DNA from: Rhabditoides inermis
Taxonomy: Eukaryota; Nematoda; Chromadorea; Rhabditida; Rhabditidae
Direction: 5' to 3'
DNA: 64,000 nucleotides
NCBI GenBank assembly: GCA_963966185.1
Contig: CAWZYM010000394.1
Location: forward strand, 62,001-126,000
Positions 22,901 to 33,491 of the stretch are shown piece by piece. The notes under the pieces are model-generated. The model was not told the DNA's origin, did no database searches, and saw only the letters and a list, made by a program, of their open reading frames with translations. Position numbers and translations under genes: made by a program. The stretch's first letter is position 1. The number at the start of each line of letters is the position of its first letter.

Positions 22901-25111
22901 TGTTGTTTTCAGCTGCGTCGATCAAGGATGATGATGCGGTTTCTGTCGCCGGCACAGTGTTCAATGAGCCGTGGGATTCGAATGTGTGGGAGAATCTGCT
23001 CGACCTCGCCCACCACGGAGACGAGAGGACTGGAAGGAGTGAGTCGAGAGAGAGAGAGCATGGATGGAATGTGACTGTATCGCTTCAGATCTGAATGCAG
23101 TTGCCGAAGAAGACAGTGACTCGGACCGGACTGCCGGATCGAACCAGATGCTCGAGTCTGAGGAGGAGGAAGAAGAGGAGTACGGAAGTCTGCGCAGGGA
23201 TTACTGTGGAGGAACGGACTGGGAGGGAGAGAGGAGGAAGATTCCGTCGGACCACGTGGTCAACAAGGCATGGGACGACGGAGAGAGGAGCAAGTGCGGC
23301 ACTTTGGACAGCCGCAGGGATCTGCTCTCGCAGACTGGCACTCTCGGAAGGAGGGCGCACTCCCCGCAACAGGCTGTCAGCATGCACTCGGTGAGTACAC
23401 ACACACTTCAAAGGTGGAAACGGTTTGATAAATAATAATAATAATTTTAGCTGCCGCGCGCGCTGTCCCGTTTCTCGCAGCAGCACATGGGTTCTCTGGA
23501 CGAGCTGCCGACCCGCCTGCCGAGTCTGTCTCCCACCGCCCCTCCAGACGCCGCCGGACACGCCATACAGAACTACGTGGAGCAGCTCTCGCAGGACTCG
23601 CACACTGTCTTCGGCGCCACGCTCGCCCGGTTCATCGAGTGCACTGTGGAGAGTGAGGAGACGGACCCGCAGGTGGTGGTGCGAAACGTGCGACAGTTCA
23701 TCAACGGAATCAAGAACTACCTGGTGAGTGGGAATGGGGGAAGAGGCACGGGGGCAATGTTTGACGTTTGTGTGTTGCAGGTGAAGCACGGCGAGGGTGC
23801 TCTGCACGAGTTGATCGAGGCCGAGTCCGCGCGCCTCACAGCCGATCGCATACTCAACATTGACGCCCTCCTCGAGGCCGTCTTACACAAGATTCTGCTA
23901 CGTGAGTGATATCGTGACAGGTATTCCTCCGCAATTTGATTACTGTATTGTTTTCAGGTCCGATCAAGCCGCACCTGTACCACCTGCAGGTGAAGGAGCA
24001 GTCCCGGACAGGCCAGCTGCAGGCGCTGTCTGCCAATCTCGCACACGCGAAACAGCTCACGATGCGCGAACTCGGACTGCCTGATTCGGTAAGCCCACTC
24101 ATGTGTGCGCTCCTCTCACCCAGTGTCTCCAGTTCCACCCTCCGACGGCGCAGCAGATGGAGCAGATGAAGGTGTGTCTGCGCAAGATGCAGCACCACTA
24201 CTCGCCTCTCAAGAAGCTCGAGAACCTCATGCGTGCTATCCGCATTGCACAGGTGAGACCGCTGTCGTCTACTTCCTACCTCATACACGCGTGTTCAGAT
24301 GGCGTCGACTCGTCAGTCTGAGCGCGTGTCTCCTCAGAAGGGAGACGAGGACGAGAACGCGGATCCGATGAGGCGGAAGAGTGCTCTGCCGGCGGCGGAC
24401 GACCTGGTGCGGCTGCTGGTGTTCGTGCTGGCTCGCACGTCCACCGTGGGCTGCGAGGTGGAGGCGTGGTACATGTGGGAGCTGCTGCCGCAGCAGATGC
24501 TCACCTCTGGCGACGCCTCCTTCTGTCTCACCGCCCTCTTCTCCGCCGTCCAAGTACTCAAGAGTGCCGATGCGGTGCGGCAGCTAGCCGATAGGGACGG
24601 ACTCATTCATCACATCGTAAGTTCTGTTCTGCCTCCGTCGTTCACTCTATTGTTCTTATTGATTTATTTCTTTTCCAGGATATGTCCATGTGTGCGGCTC
24701 CGTCGTCTTCTGGAGACGCGTTCCTGCGCATAGCTATTCCGGACGAGCAGACGGGGCAGATCCAGTATGCCACGTATCCGGGGGTGCCCCAGCTGACGGC
24801 TGGCAAGCTGTGTCGCGTCGTCGCCCACCAACAGGGAATCACCAACCCCGAGGACCACGGACTGTCAGTATCTCTCTCTCCTCCTCCTCCTCTTTTTCAC
24901 TCACTCTCCATTCCCTCATCTGTTCCATTTCAGCTACCTTTTGGCGAACGGCTTCGAGACGTGTCTTCTGGCGTCGGAGTGTCCAGAGGCGATTCGTTGC
25001 AAGCTGGGCAGCCAGCCTCACCTGTTCGCATACAAGAGGCACGAGGCGAAGATCGCGTGGCCGAAGCAGGCTATGGCTGCCAGTTCCTCGTCCCACCACA
25101 TCGCAGCCTAG
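7952..25111 (+). CDS. rin-1: RIN-family Ras and Rab interactor (SH2, VPS9, RA domains)
   Basis: RIN proteins link Ras and receptor signalling to Rab5 activation on early endosomes. The proposed first exon (7952-8277, MPPPNSPRTPSP) is Pro-rich. Exons near 10640-11190 encode an SH2 domain: HPIWYLQHVGRSAATHLL, then AFIVRSSS with the phosphotyrosine-binding Arg, DHYIIE, and SLPLLIQHYC. Exons 14198-16455 encode Ser/Arg-rich linker, and 21147-23395 an acidic linker (residues EEEEEEEYG). Exons from 23451 encode the RIN homology and VPS9 region (LPAADDLVRLLVFVLAR, WYMWELLPQQML, SFCLTALFSAV). The last exons give a Ras-association domain (DAFLRIAIPDEQTGQ, LYLLANGFE), ending SSSSHHIAA. In the VPS9 core the usual Pro is Arg and the usual Tyr is Phe. 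Exon borders at 10420-10680 and the first exon are uncertain; the symbol follows the nematode orthologue. Confidence 0.87.
11192..14197 (+). other. Long intron of the RIN-family gene
   Basis: About 3 kb between the last SH2 exon and the exon 14198-14305, with no convincing exon seen. The sequence is rich in short GTGAGTG and CTCTC words, and its open frames are low-complexity and lack protein-like composition. A missed small exon cannot be excluded. Confidence 0.55.
16456..21146 (+). other. 4.7-kb intron of the RIN-family gene
   Basis: Runs from the donor after GGCAGACG to the acceptor before ATACAACAGC. It separates the SH2/linker half from the acidic-linker/VPS9/RA half, so it could house an alternative promoter for a short isoform. 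It contains a CCTCT run near 19635-19655 and a CTCTCTAT tandem near 19725-19760. No nested gene was recognised on either strand. Confidence 0.5.
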
Positions 25112-26331
25112 ACACATGGACAGACTGAAGACACTCTCCCAGTGCACTCGCAGGGCCACCGCCACTCACACTTATGGGTATTTGTAGCCACTATCACCTC
25201 GTATCATCACATCATCATTGTAGTTATTGTTATCAGTTTGCAGTTTGTATTTGTATCACATATATTTTACATATAGTTTTTCCCATTGTACAATAGACCT
25301 CCTAAGTCGAAAAGAGTATAAATGTTGTGTTGTTTGTGTGAAATCATAAAGATTTTATTATGGAATTGTGTTTGGATTATGAGTCATTCAAGATATCTAA
25401 ATGGGATAACAAGATCTACTCCATCCAAACTCGTCTACATCCGTCAACGCTACCGAGACGACCGTTTCAAAGTAGGGTTAAAAAATAACTACTTGGAAGA
25501 AGGAATTATGTTTCGACATTTTTTGTGAGTCACTGACACCTCATTTTTAGACAATGGCTCATGCTCGTCGGTTAAGAAATACCTAATGCTATCGACTACA
25601 TTATACTACAACATACTAAAACAAAATTGAAACTAAAACATAACAAACCACAACATAACATTGCAGAAGAGGCGGTGCATGGATGAATTTAAAGATGATT
25701 TTTGTAAGGAATTGTGTAACGACAGTCAGTTGCTTTCGATTTCTCATCCACTCTAGTCACGCGTTAGATTTCAAACTTCGCAAATGATGTGGCCCTCATT
25801 GTTCCATGAATGATTTTCGAAGATTGAGTCGACATTTTTGATTTGTCGATAACATATTTGCAAAACGGATACTAGACGTAAGATGCGTGCCCTCAGACAT
25901 TTGTGGAATGTTATAATTTATATCTTGTAAATGTGAAATACCATTGGATCCACGGATTTGAGGGTCAGTCAACGCTACCGAGATTAGGTAGGTGAAGCTT
26001 CCAGGAAGAACAAAGAAATGATGATGAATATTAGTAAGATAGGAGAGGACTATAGACTATATAGATCACATAATGGCGAATACCTCGTACACGGGTGTTC
26101 TCTTCCCACTCGTTTGCCAACATGTAAGCTCAGCGCAAGAGATGTTCCTGTCCTTTCCCCTCTCTCTCACTCCCCCCCCTCTCTCATTCGCGCTCTCTTG
26201 GCCGTCTTGTTTTTTGTGTACTTGAAATTCTGATTTTAAATAAACAAAAATATGATACATTTGTTGAGTGAGAATGGAAATCACTCGCAATAACTGGAAT
26301 AAGAGATGCATCGTTGTTCATATCTATGCGT
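25112..26331 (+). other. Intergenic region after the RIN-family gene
   Basis: AT-richer than the flanking genes and without recognisable coding sequence. The words TCAACGCTACCGAGA occur twice (about 25443 and 25971), suggesting decayed repeats. It should include the RIN 3' UTR, but no canonical AATAAA stands out close to the stop. Confidence 0.5.
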
Positions 26332-26343
26332 TTTAACAAAGGT

Positions 26344-26707
26344 TGTTGTTTATCAGCCTGATTCCGACATGTACATACAATGGTAGCATGATGGGTTATC
26401 TGGAAGCACACACAATCCTACAATGGGGTATTGGGGCTCCTTGGCTGGAACAGTGCGGCGCGAGTCCTGACTGTTCATGGTAGATGGGCGTGGACATCGC
26501 GAAGTGACCAGTTCCGGATGCGAGGCGTGGTAGAAGATCTTGAAAGACTGCCGCCGCCGATGGTAGGGCTCTTAGAGGGTGAGAGTGGGTTCACGCGGCC
26601 CACCGGGAGGTAGTGGAATTCGGTAGAACAATTGCCCGCGAGGGGAATCGAACCAGCGACCGTTCACTTAGCAAGCTGTGACGCTATCCACTTGGCCAAC
26701 CCGGCCC
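26344..26707 (-). mobile_element. tRNA-derived SINE (second family) with target-site duplication
   Basis: Flanked by the 12-bp direct repeat TTTAACAAAGGT (26332-26343 and 26708-26719). On the minus strand the unit begins GGGCCGGGTTGGCCAAGTGG with A box TGGCCAAGTGG and B box GGTTCGATTCC, followed by a roughly 290-bp tRNA-unrelated body. The T-stem is mispaired, so the head is not a working tRNA gene. The head differs from the SINEs at 6.5-7.0 kb and derives from another tRNA. The exact target-site duplication implies a recent insertion by LINE-type machinery supplied in trans. Confidence 0.87.
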
Positions 26708-26719
26708 TTTAACAAAGGT

Positions 26720-29365
26720 ATGTTTTTGTTTAATTGTAAATTATTAATGAGTTATGAGGCGCAATTGCCGCTCCCTACTCTTGGAATGATGGTGGACTGG
26801 CGTCTTTTTGTGTGCTGCAGTGGACGGCGACTACGCAACCTCTGTTGTCTGTCTCCTGCTGTGCCTCTCTCATCCGCGCGCTCTCTCGCCGCCCGCTCAC
26901 CAGTCTGCGCCCTCTCGTCCGGCCGTGCTCTCTGCGTCGTCGGGTCGTCGTGTGGTGGTGTGAGTGTGTGCTGTCATTCAGACACAGCCGGTGTTGGTTG
27001 CCTGGCGGGGCCACTCGACCGCCGGCCGTCTTATCTGGGAGAAGTGCGGGGCGAGCGAGCAGGCAAGAAGAGGCATGGCGAGAGACGAGCACAGACGGCG
27101 AGGGCCCCCCGCTCCCCGCCCGTGATCACTCCAGTCAGAAACACTCATTTCCTCCCACCGCTCTCCCCTCTGTCCCTCCTCCCTATCCCGCCTCGCCTCT
27201 CCTCGCACGGCTCTCTGCCCGTCCACTGTGGATCGTTGCCGGGGTTTCCGGAAGCCGTGCGAGCCGAGTGTGTGCATGGGAGGATCCTTATCCTCTCCTC
27301 TCCTCTCGCCTTCCCCTCCCACTCCCCCCACACTTCGCCTAGCGACGACGAAGAAGCCGTCACTCATAGACCCGCGTCGTTTGCCCGCCTTCTCTCCGAG
27401 GGGAATCAATCCCGCTCCTCGTCTTCTGTCCTCTAAGCCGCGTCGAGAGCCCCACAGCCTGGAGACTGAAGGCCGTCTCGCCTCCTCTCACGTCACTTTA
27501 TGAATCGCTTCCGTCGCGCTCGCTCTCTGGATGTAGTGGTTTCTCTAGGTAGAATGTTGTGGGTTAGACGTAGGGTAGTGGATTGTGGTGCAGCGTGCTC
27601 ACTTGATCTGGCAGGCGGCTTGCCCTGTCCACGTACACATCAGTGGAGGAGAGATAGCGGCGGGCGAGCGGCGGGCGGCGATGACTCCCCTCCACTCCCA
27701 CTCCACACACAGTGTAGCTCTCCCGCCCGCCAGGTCGCAGCTCATCGATCGATCGGAGGGAGGCCGTCGGCGGCAGTCGGTCGGTCGTTCCTGCCTGCTG
27801 CCGCGTGACGTGTCTCTGTCCGATTCACCCACCCCACCCCACCTGCTTCCTTCCTTTCCCTTTCCCTGCACCGTCGTCCGCTCTCCGCCCGCATAGTATC
27901 GGAATTCGTAATCGGTGATGTGTGCCGGGTGCTGTTGTAGTGGGAGCGAGCGACGATCTGGCCCCCTGTGCGCGCCGTTTCCATCTAGATCTCCCATCGT
28001 CTGTCCAGTCGAGCAATTATGGGTGTGCTGTATTCGCAATTCGCTGTCATCGTGGATAGTGGGAGAGGAGATGTGTGTGCGACGTCGATTCACAGAGGGA
28101 ACTGGTTTTCCACATCGACTGTCGCTGTGTGGCGGCCCGATTCGCCTTCATCCATCTGTGTGTGCATGCATTGCTGGTCTGACGGAGAGAGTCTCTGTTG
28201 TGAAATGCAAGGTGTCTGTCTCTCAATGTCTTTGCACTACTCGCTTGCCGGGTGTAGATGTGATGGCGCGTTCTCTTTCTCCCTCCCTCACTTCTGTCGG
28301 CGATCGGAATCGATTGGATTCGAGGGTGCGGGATGGATGGATGGGCCGCCTCTCCCTCCGCCCCACCCCTTCTCCCCTCCACTCTTCGTCTTACACACCG
28401 TCGACCGGACTCTGAGGGATGCGCGAATCTCTCTGCGCCCTCTCGTCCGCACGCGCTCTCTCGTCCTCCAGAGCGATGCTGTGTGACCTCGTGCGCCAGA
28501 TCTTCATTACACGCGGCCCAACTAATTGTTGAGAAGGCGCCAACGGCATCTCCTCCTTTCACTCTCTTTCCATCATTGGCGCGTGCCTGTCGAGTGTGTC
28601 GCGTACGTCTTCGCTCACTTCTTTGTGTTGTAGCATTGCGTGGTTGTCTTTGTGTGTTTGGGAGGGTGCACTCTTCTTGACTGTTCGGAGTAAGGGCTGG
28701 CGGAGAGAGTCAGTCCACTCATCCGATCGGACAGCGTGCGTGCACACAGAAACACGGCGGCCGGCCGATAGATAGCAAGCGAGCGAGGCGGGTCGGCGGT
28801 CCTCTGTGTGCTGCGAAGGCGAACGCATTGTGTGCGATAGCCAAGGTCACAAGACGGACTCGACTCTCCGGCCCGCGAACGACGCATTTGTGCGTGCGCG
28901 AGTCACCACCCCTCCTCCCATTCCCACTGCGCGTCACTCTCTCTCTCTCTCATCCACTCTTGCTTGATCACTCATCTTGTTTGGCTGTTGTTGTGTCTCT
29001 ACCCCGCTTCCCCTCTCAGCGGATGGTCGATGCATCGATCGGTGATTCCCTCACTCTCCCATCCGCACATTGTTTTCGGCTCGTCGCGCTCGCTTCTTTC
29101 CAGTCTGTCCAGTCTGTTTCTGTCATCCGCACCCTCCTTGTCCGCGTCTCTTGCCTCTCGTCTCGCATCTGTGCGCACCCACCCTCCTCCGCTCACTGGA
29201 GTGTTTGCTCGCTTCTCCCTCTGAAAGCGTCGTGCTCGCGGCCCTCTTGTTTGATTGCCCCCCGATGCCCGCTCATCGATCGATTCCTATTCGTGCGTGC
29301 CCTCAGAAGGATGATCTCATCTCTATGCCTTTTCAGTGTGCTGTCGATCGCTCGGTGATCGTTGC
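26720..29365 (+). other. Long CT-rich region upstream of the zinc-finger gene
   Basis: 2.6 kb of GC-rich, strongly pyrimidine-skewed plus strand (runs of CTCTCC, CCTCTC, CGCTCTC) without an exon I can support. Frames are open on both strands because of composition. It probably contains the promoter and possibly untranslated 5' exons of the zinc-finger gene. Confidence 0.5.
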
Positions 29366-32300
29366 ATGAGAATCGACGGCGTTTCCCAATCGCCTCGTCT
29401 CATCGCCACTCCACTCAAGGTCGTCACTTCACCGGAGGCCATGCTCGGCCAAATCAACGGCAACCAGTCGCAGCTGATGCAGAAGCTGCTCGGAGGGGGA
29501 GGAGCTGTGGCAGAGGACAGACGTCCAATGGCAGCTGCGGGCGACTGGAGCCGCGGAGCCGCCTCCGTGTCCAACAACCCTCCCGAGATGTATCTCAAGT
29601 GCGCAGACTGCTCCGTCGCCAAGAAGAGCACTGAGGAGATGGAGGTAATCAGCTAGAGCGACTAAAGAGACTTACGTTTCGACTTCAGGTGCACATCAAG
29701 CAGGAGCACCTCAACTGGCTGCCCTTCCAGTGTCCCATCTGTCTCACCGAAAGAGCCTCGGACGCACAGATGAGAGAGCATCTCCACTCGAGTCACAAAA
29801 AGAACATGTGAGTCATACAATGTAGTCTCTGTTTATTGACAGTTGTGTTCAGGAACAAGTTCATCTACGTGGACAACGTCTCGGCGAAACGCCAGCTGCA
29901 GCTGATGATGGACCGCACTCTGGTGGCGGCGATGGGCAGACGTCCCACTGTGCCCGGAGGGGGCAGGCCCGCCAGCGGATCCGCCTACTCCATATCCCCT
30001 CCCAACATCAACGGCCGCAACGAGGTGAGTCGTTTCGCAACCGTGCATCACCCATTGTTTGTTGTAGCTGTCGCCGGTTGCGCTGTCGCCGTCTCGATCG
30101 GCGTCGCCTCCCCGTGCCACGGCCACTGTGGTGATCGGGGCGAGGAAGAGGACAGCCGAGGAGGCCGCGCAGAGCGAACACATGAACGCACTCCTAGCCA
30201 ACATCAACGCCGCCGCCGGCATGGGAGCCGTCGCGGGAGGAGTGGAGGACGAGAACAATGGTGAGTGGAGAGAGAGTGAGAGAGAGGGGGAGGGAGGGAG
30301 AGGAAGGGAGATTCATTTGATCCATTCAGACGACTCAAATGACGCTCTGTCTCGTCTGTTCGACACGAAGCGAGTCAAGTCAGAGTTCGATGTGCCGGAT
30401 GAGAATGTGGACGACTCTGCTCTCTTCAACCCCAGGTGTGTCTATCCCCTCCCCTTGTTTTCTTACCAATGTTGTTGTAGCGTGTTGGATGACGTGGCTG
30501 CTCTGTTTGCTGCGTCTGGAGGTGCCCTGGCGGAGGAGATGCGTCGCGAGTCGCTCGCCCTGTCCAAGCCCGCCCTCGCACTCAATGGATTCAAGCCCAC
30601 CTCCAGCAGCGTCTCCAAGAAGCGAGTGCTGGGAGAGTGCAGCAAGTGTCAGAAGCCCGTCACCGCCGGCGCCCGCCAGATGCACCTCTTCTTCCATCTC
30701 GGAAAGGACCACAACGTGAGTTTACTTTTTTCATCCCTTGTTTCCTTATTCATTGCGGCGTTTCAGATTTACCGCTTCCGGTGCAAGTTCGAGGGATGTT
30801 CTGTGGAGCACTACAGGAAGGATCAGATGGAGAACCACCAGACGAAGATGCACGGGCGGATCGACCACGAGTTGATGGAGGACAGGAGTGTGGAGCTGCA
30901 CTCGATCTGCCAGGAGCTGTCGATGGAGCTGCTGGGAACATGCAGCGGAGCCACCCCCGGACCCACGGCTGCCAAGGCACAGGCACTCTACGACGAGCAG
31001 GGAAACAGCAAGATCAAGATCAGCCTGCGTCGCGACGGAGGCGAGCTGAGGCCTTCGGTGCCGGACGACGAGCACCCGCTGCAGTGCCAGATCTGCCAGA
31101 AGACGATGCAGAACAGGGTGAGTGAAAGATGAGGACAGAGGGGATGAATGAGGGCTAATCCGAATGTCTTCAGATTCGCGGATTCCACGTGCTGTGGCAC
31201 ATGGCGAGGGATATGGGTATCAACCGATACACGTGTAAGCACTGCGACTTCGGCCACGACCGCTCTCAGTCTGTACAGGTGAGTGGAAAAAAGAAGGGAT
31301 GAATAGAGCTTCGAACTGGCATGTTTACATTGTGATTTTCAGACGCACGGAAAGCGTGTGCACGGTTCCGAGGATGTGGTCGAGGATAGGATCAAGGAAT
31401 ATGAGAACGAAGTAAAGGAGATGTCGATGAAGTGCTTCGGATTCCAGGCACTCTTCGGACAGGTGAGTGCGAGGGAAAGGGAGCGGAGTGAGAGAATGAG
31501 AGAGAGAGGGATGAGAAGGGATAAGAGAATGGAGAGGAGGCCTTGTGTTTCAGGACAGCAAGCGTCGCAGCAAGATCCCCATGGCGACGACGCCCCTGCG
31601 ACAGAAGCCGGAGAATGGAGAGGAGGGGTCGAAGGAATCGAGTGAGGGACCCGTGGAGGAGATGGACGGAGACATGGATGAGATGGAGGGCGCCGGATCC
31701 GAGGGAGCAGAGTTTGTCGAGGAGCAGAAGGAGGAGGAAGAGGAGGAGGAGGTGGAGGAGCCGGGCAAGGAGGACGAGCCCGAAGTGGAAGAGGAACAGG
31801 AGGACGAGGAGGAGATGGAGGCTGAGAAGCCCACACCTACCAAATCGGCACACAAGCGCAGCTCGCAGCGCCGCTTCGGCACCCGAGTGCGCACCAGCAA
31901 GGACAAGCTGCTGGAGATGGCCCGTCTGCGGGAGGTGTCGAAACTGCTCGGAGGAGCACAGTACATCAAGAAGAAGGCCTCCGAGGCTGTCCACTGCGAG
32001 AAGTGCGACACTCTCACGTCGAGCCGCCTGCCCGCACACGCATACATGCATCTCGACGAGGAGCTATTCGTCTGCCCCCACTGCGACCTGGTGAGGGGAG
32101 GGAGAGAGAGAGAGAGAGAGAGAGAATGAATATAACTGTGTATATTGCAGGGTCACTCTGTGCGGGACACTGTGGTGCGTCACATAAAGGACATGCACAA
32201 CAGCAACGAGTCTCCGGTGGATGAGCGTCTTCGATACGCGCAGGAGATCAAGGATATGATCAAGGAGTGCTTCCCCGCCTGCTTTGTCGATCTGCCCATC

Positions 32301-32464
32301 CCTACTGCTGCCGATGTGGACAAAATGTGAGTGTGCTCTGCCACTCTCTTTCATCCCATCTCATCCCACAACCTTTCAGCAAGAACGGTCAGCTCAAGTC
32401 GGCAGGGTCGGGAGAGTACGATGAGGGAGAGGAGCACGAGGAGGCTCTGGACGAAGAGATGTAG
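29366..32464 (+). CDS. Multi-C2H2 zinc-finger nuclear protein with acidic linker
   Basis: Twelve exons (29366-29644, 29689-29807, 29853-30024, 30068-30260, 30330-30435, 30481-30715, 30767-31117, 31174-31278, 31343-31462, 31554-32090, 32151-32326, 32380-32464) join to 825 codons plus stop without a frame break. Dispersed C2H2-type units include CADC...HIKQEH, CPICL...HLHSSH, CSKCQKPV...HLFFH, CKFEGC...H, CQICQ...HVLWH, CKHCDFG...HGKRVH, CEKC...HAYMH and CPHCDLG...HIKDMH. Between fingers lie a basic stretch (ARKRTAEEA) and a Glu-rich tract from exon 31554-32090. The finger spacing is not that of tandem DNA-reading arrays, so the protein may bind RNA, protein or chromatin. It resembles nematode-restricted multi-finger regulators, but I cannot name an orthologue. 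An AATAAA lies 265 nt after the stop. Confidence 0.85.
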
Positions 32465-32728
32465 ACACACTCGCGCAATAACTCGCACTAGCCCATTATT
32501 ATCGTTATATTTGTTTATCTTCCGGGATAGTCGGCGTGCCTTTTGTACTCTTATAGCCTTACTCTGTTTTCGTTTGTTTCTACCTCTTATGACCCAGAAG
32601 AGTCGTGAAACGCCCAATGATAGTGTTTAATAATCTCCAAATTTCAAGAGTTTTTTTTGTCGTTGTACGGTTCCTCATAAGCTTTGCATTGATTTGAAAT
32701 TGTTATTTTGCCTCATTAATATTACTTT

Positions 32729-32734
32729 AATAAA
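32729..32734 (+). terminator. Polyadenylation signal of the zinc-finger gene
   Basis: AATAAA on the plus strand followed by a GT-rich stretch (GTGTTGTATTGTGTT), the usual layout of a cleavage/polyadenylation site; 3' UTR about 280 nt. Confidence 0.65.
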
Positions 32735-33475
32735 GTGTTGTATTGTGTTCCTGTCTTTTTTCTTGTAAATTGTCGGTGTAGGGTAATATCAGATTGATTT
32801 TTAAACAAACATTCTAATATGTTCGGATTGCGCTTTACACTACGTATACGTTTTGGTGTTTTTTTAATATAAAACATGATATTGTATTCTTCTAGTCCTA
32901 CGAAAATGTGATGTGGCAAATTGGAATTCTGAGTTGTAAAAGTACTGAGAATTCCAGTAGAAACCATAGGAACTTCATTTGAAGGCGATCTTTTTTCTAT
33001 TATGATTTTACATTTCAATGGTAATTTTTTTGTGAAATTTGGTTAGATAGAATTGAGCTGATTTGTAATTAAATACCGTAGTGAATGAGTTCGTCTATGC
33101 GCTCCATCGCTTATATTTCATTGCTCCGCGGATAATACTCTGTGTCTCTGACTGCGCTTTTTCTCTGCCTTCTGACCATTTTCTGCATTTACATTTAAAC
33201 CTTCGAAAATTTGCCAATTTATCCGTTTATTCCACATAATTTCAGAATTATAGTTTTTCGTACATGCTGTTTGTATTGTTACGATTACTTTGTATACATT
33301 GTTCAACGTTTGAGCACGTTCTAATTGTGTGTATTCTGGTAATTTGTCGGATTCGTGTCGCCGCCACGTTGCATGTATTCGCTGACCGCATCAGCCTTTC
33401 AGGCAGATGATGCCGGTGTGAAACAGACATGGCCGCATGTTGAAAGCCAAATTACGGTGAATTGATTGTAAATAT
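32735..33475 (+). other. Intergenic region before the ankyrin/GH20-like gene
   Basis: AT-rich, no coding sequence recognised. It is the presumed promoter region of the following gene. Confidence 0.5.
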
Positions 33476-33491
33476 GACGTTGTTGCAGAGT
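33476..33491 (+). promoter_or_regulatory. Candidate spliced-leader acceptor before the ankyrin/GH20-like start codon
   Basis: The sequence GACGTTGTTGCAG is followed by only three bases (AGT) and then the ATG. A splice acceptor this close to a start codon with no upstream exon in view is typical of nematode trans-spliced messages. A conventional untranslated first exon is the alternative. Confidence 0.55.

Noticed and set aside
26636..26707. Functional tRNA gene on the minus strand
   Set aside because: A and B boxes are fine, but the T-stem has mismatches, and the unit continues into a 290-bp body bounded by a target-site duplication, so it is a SINE head.
26720..29365. Many overlapping open frames in the CT-rich upstream region
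   Set aside because: Composition-driven on both strands; none shows a domain, signal peptide or consistent splicing to the zinc-finger gene.
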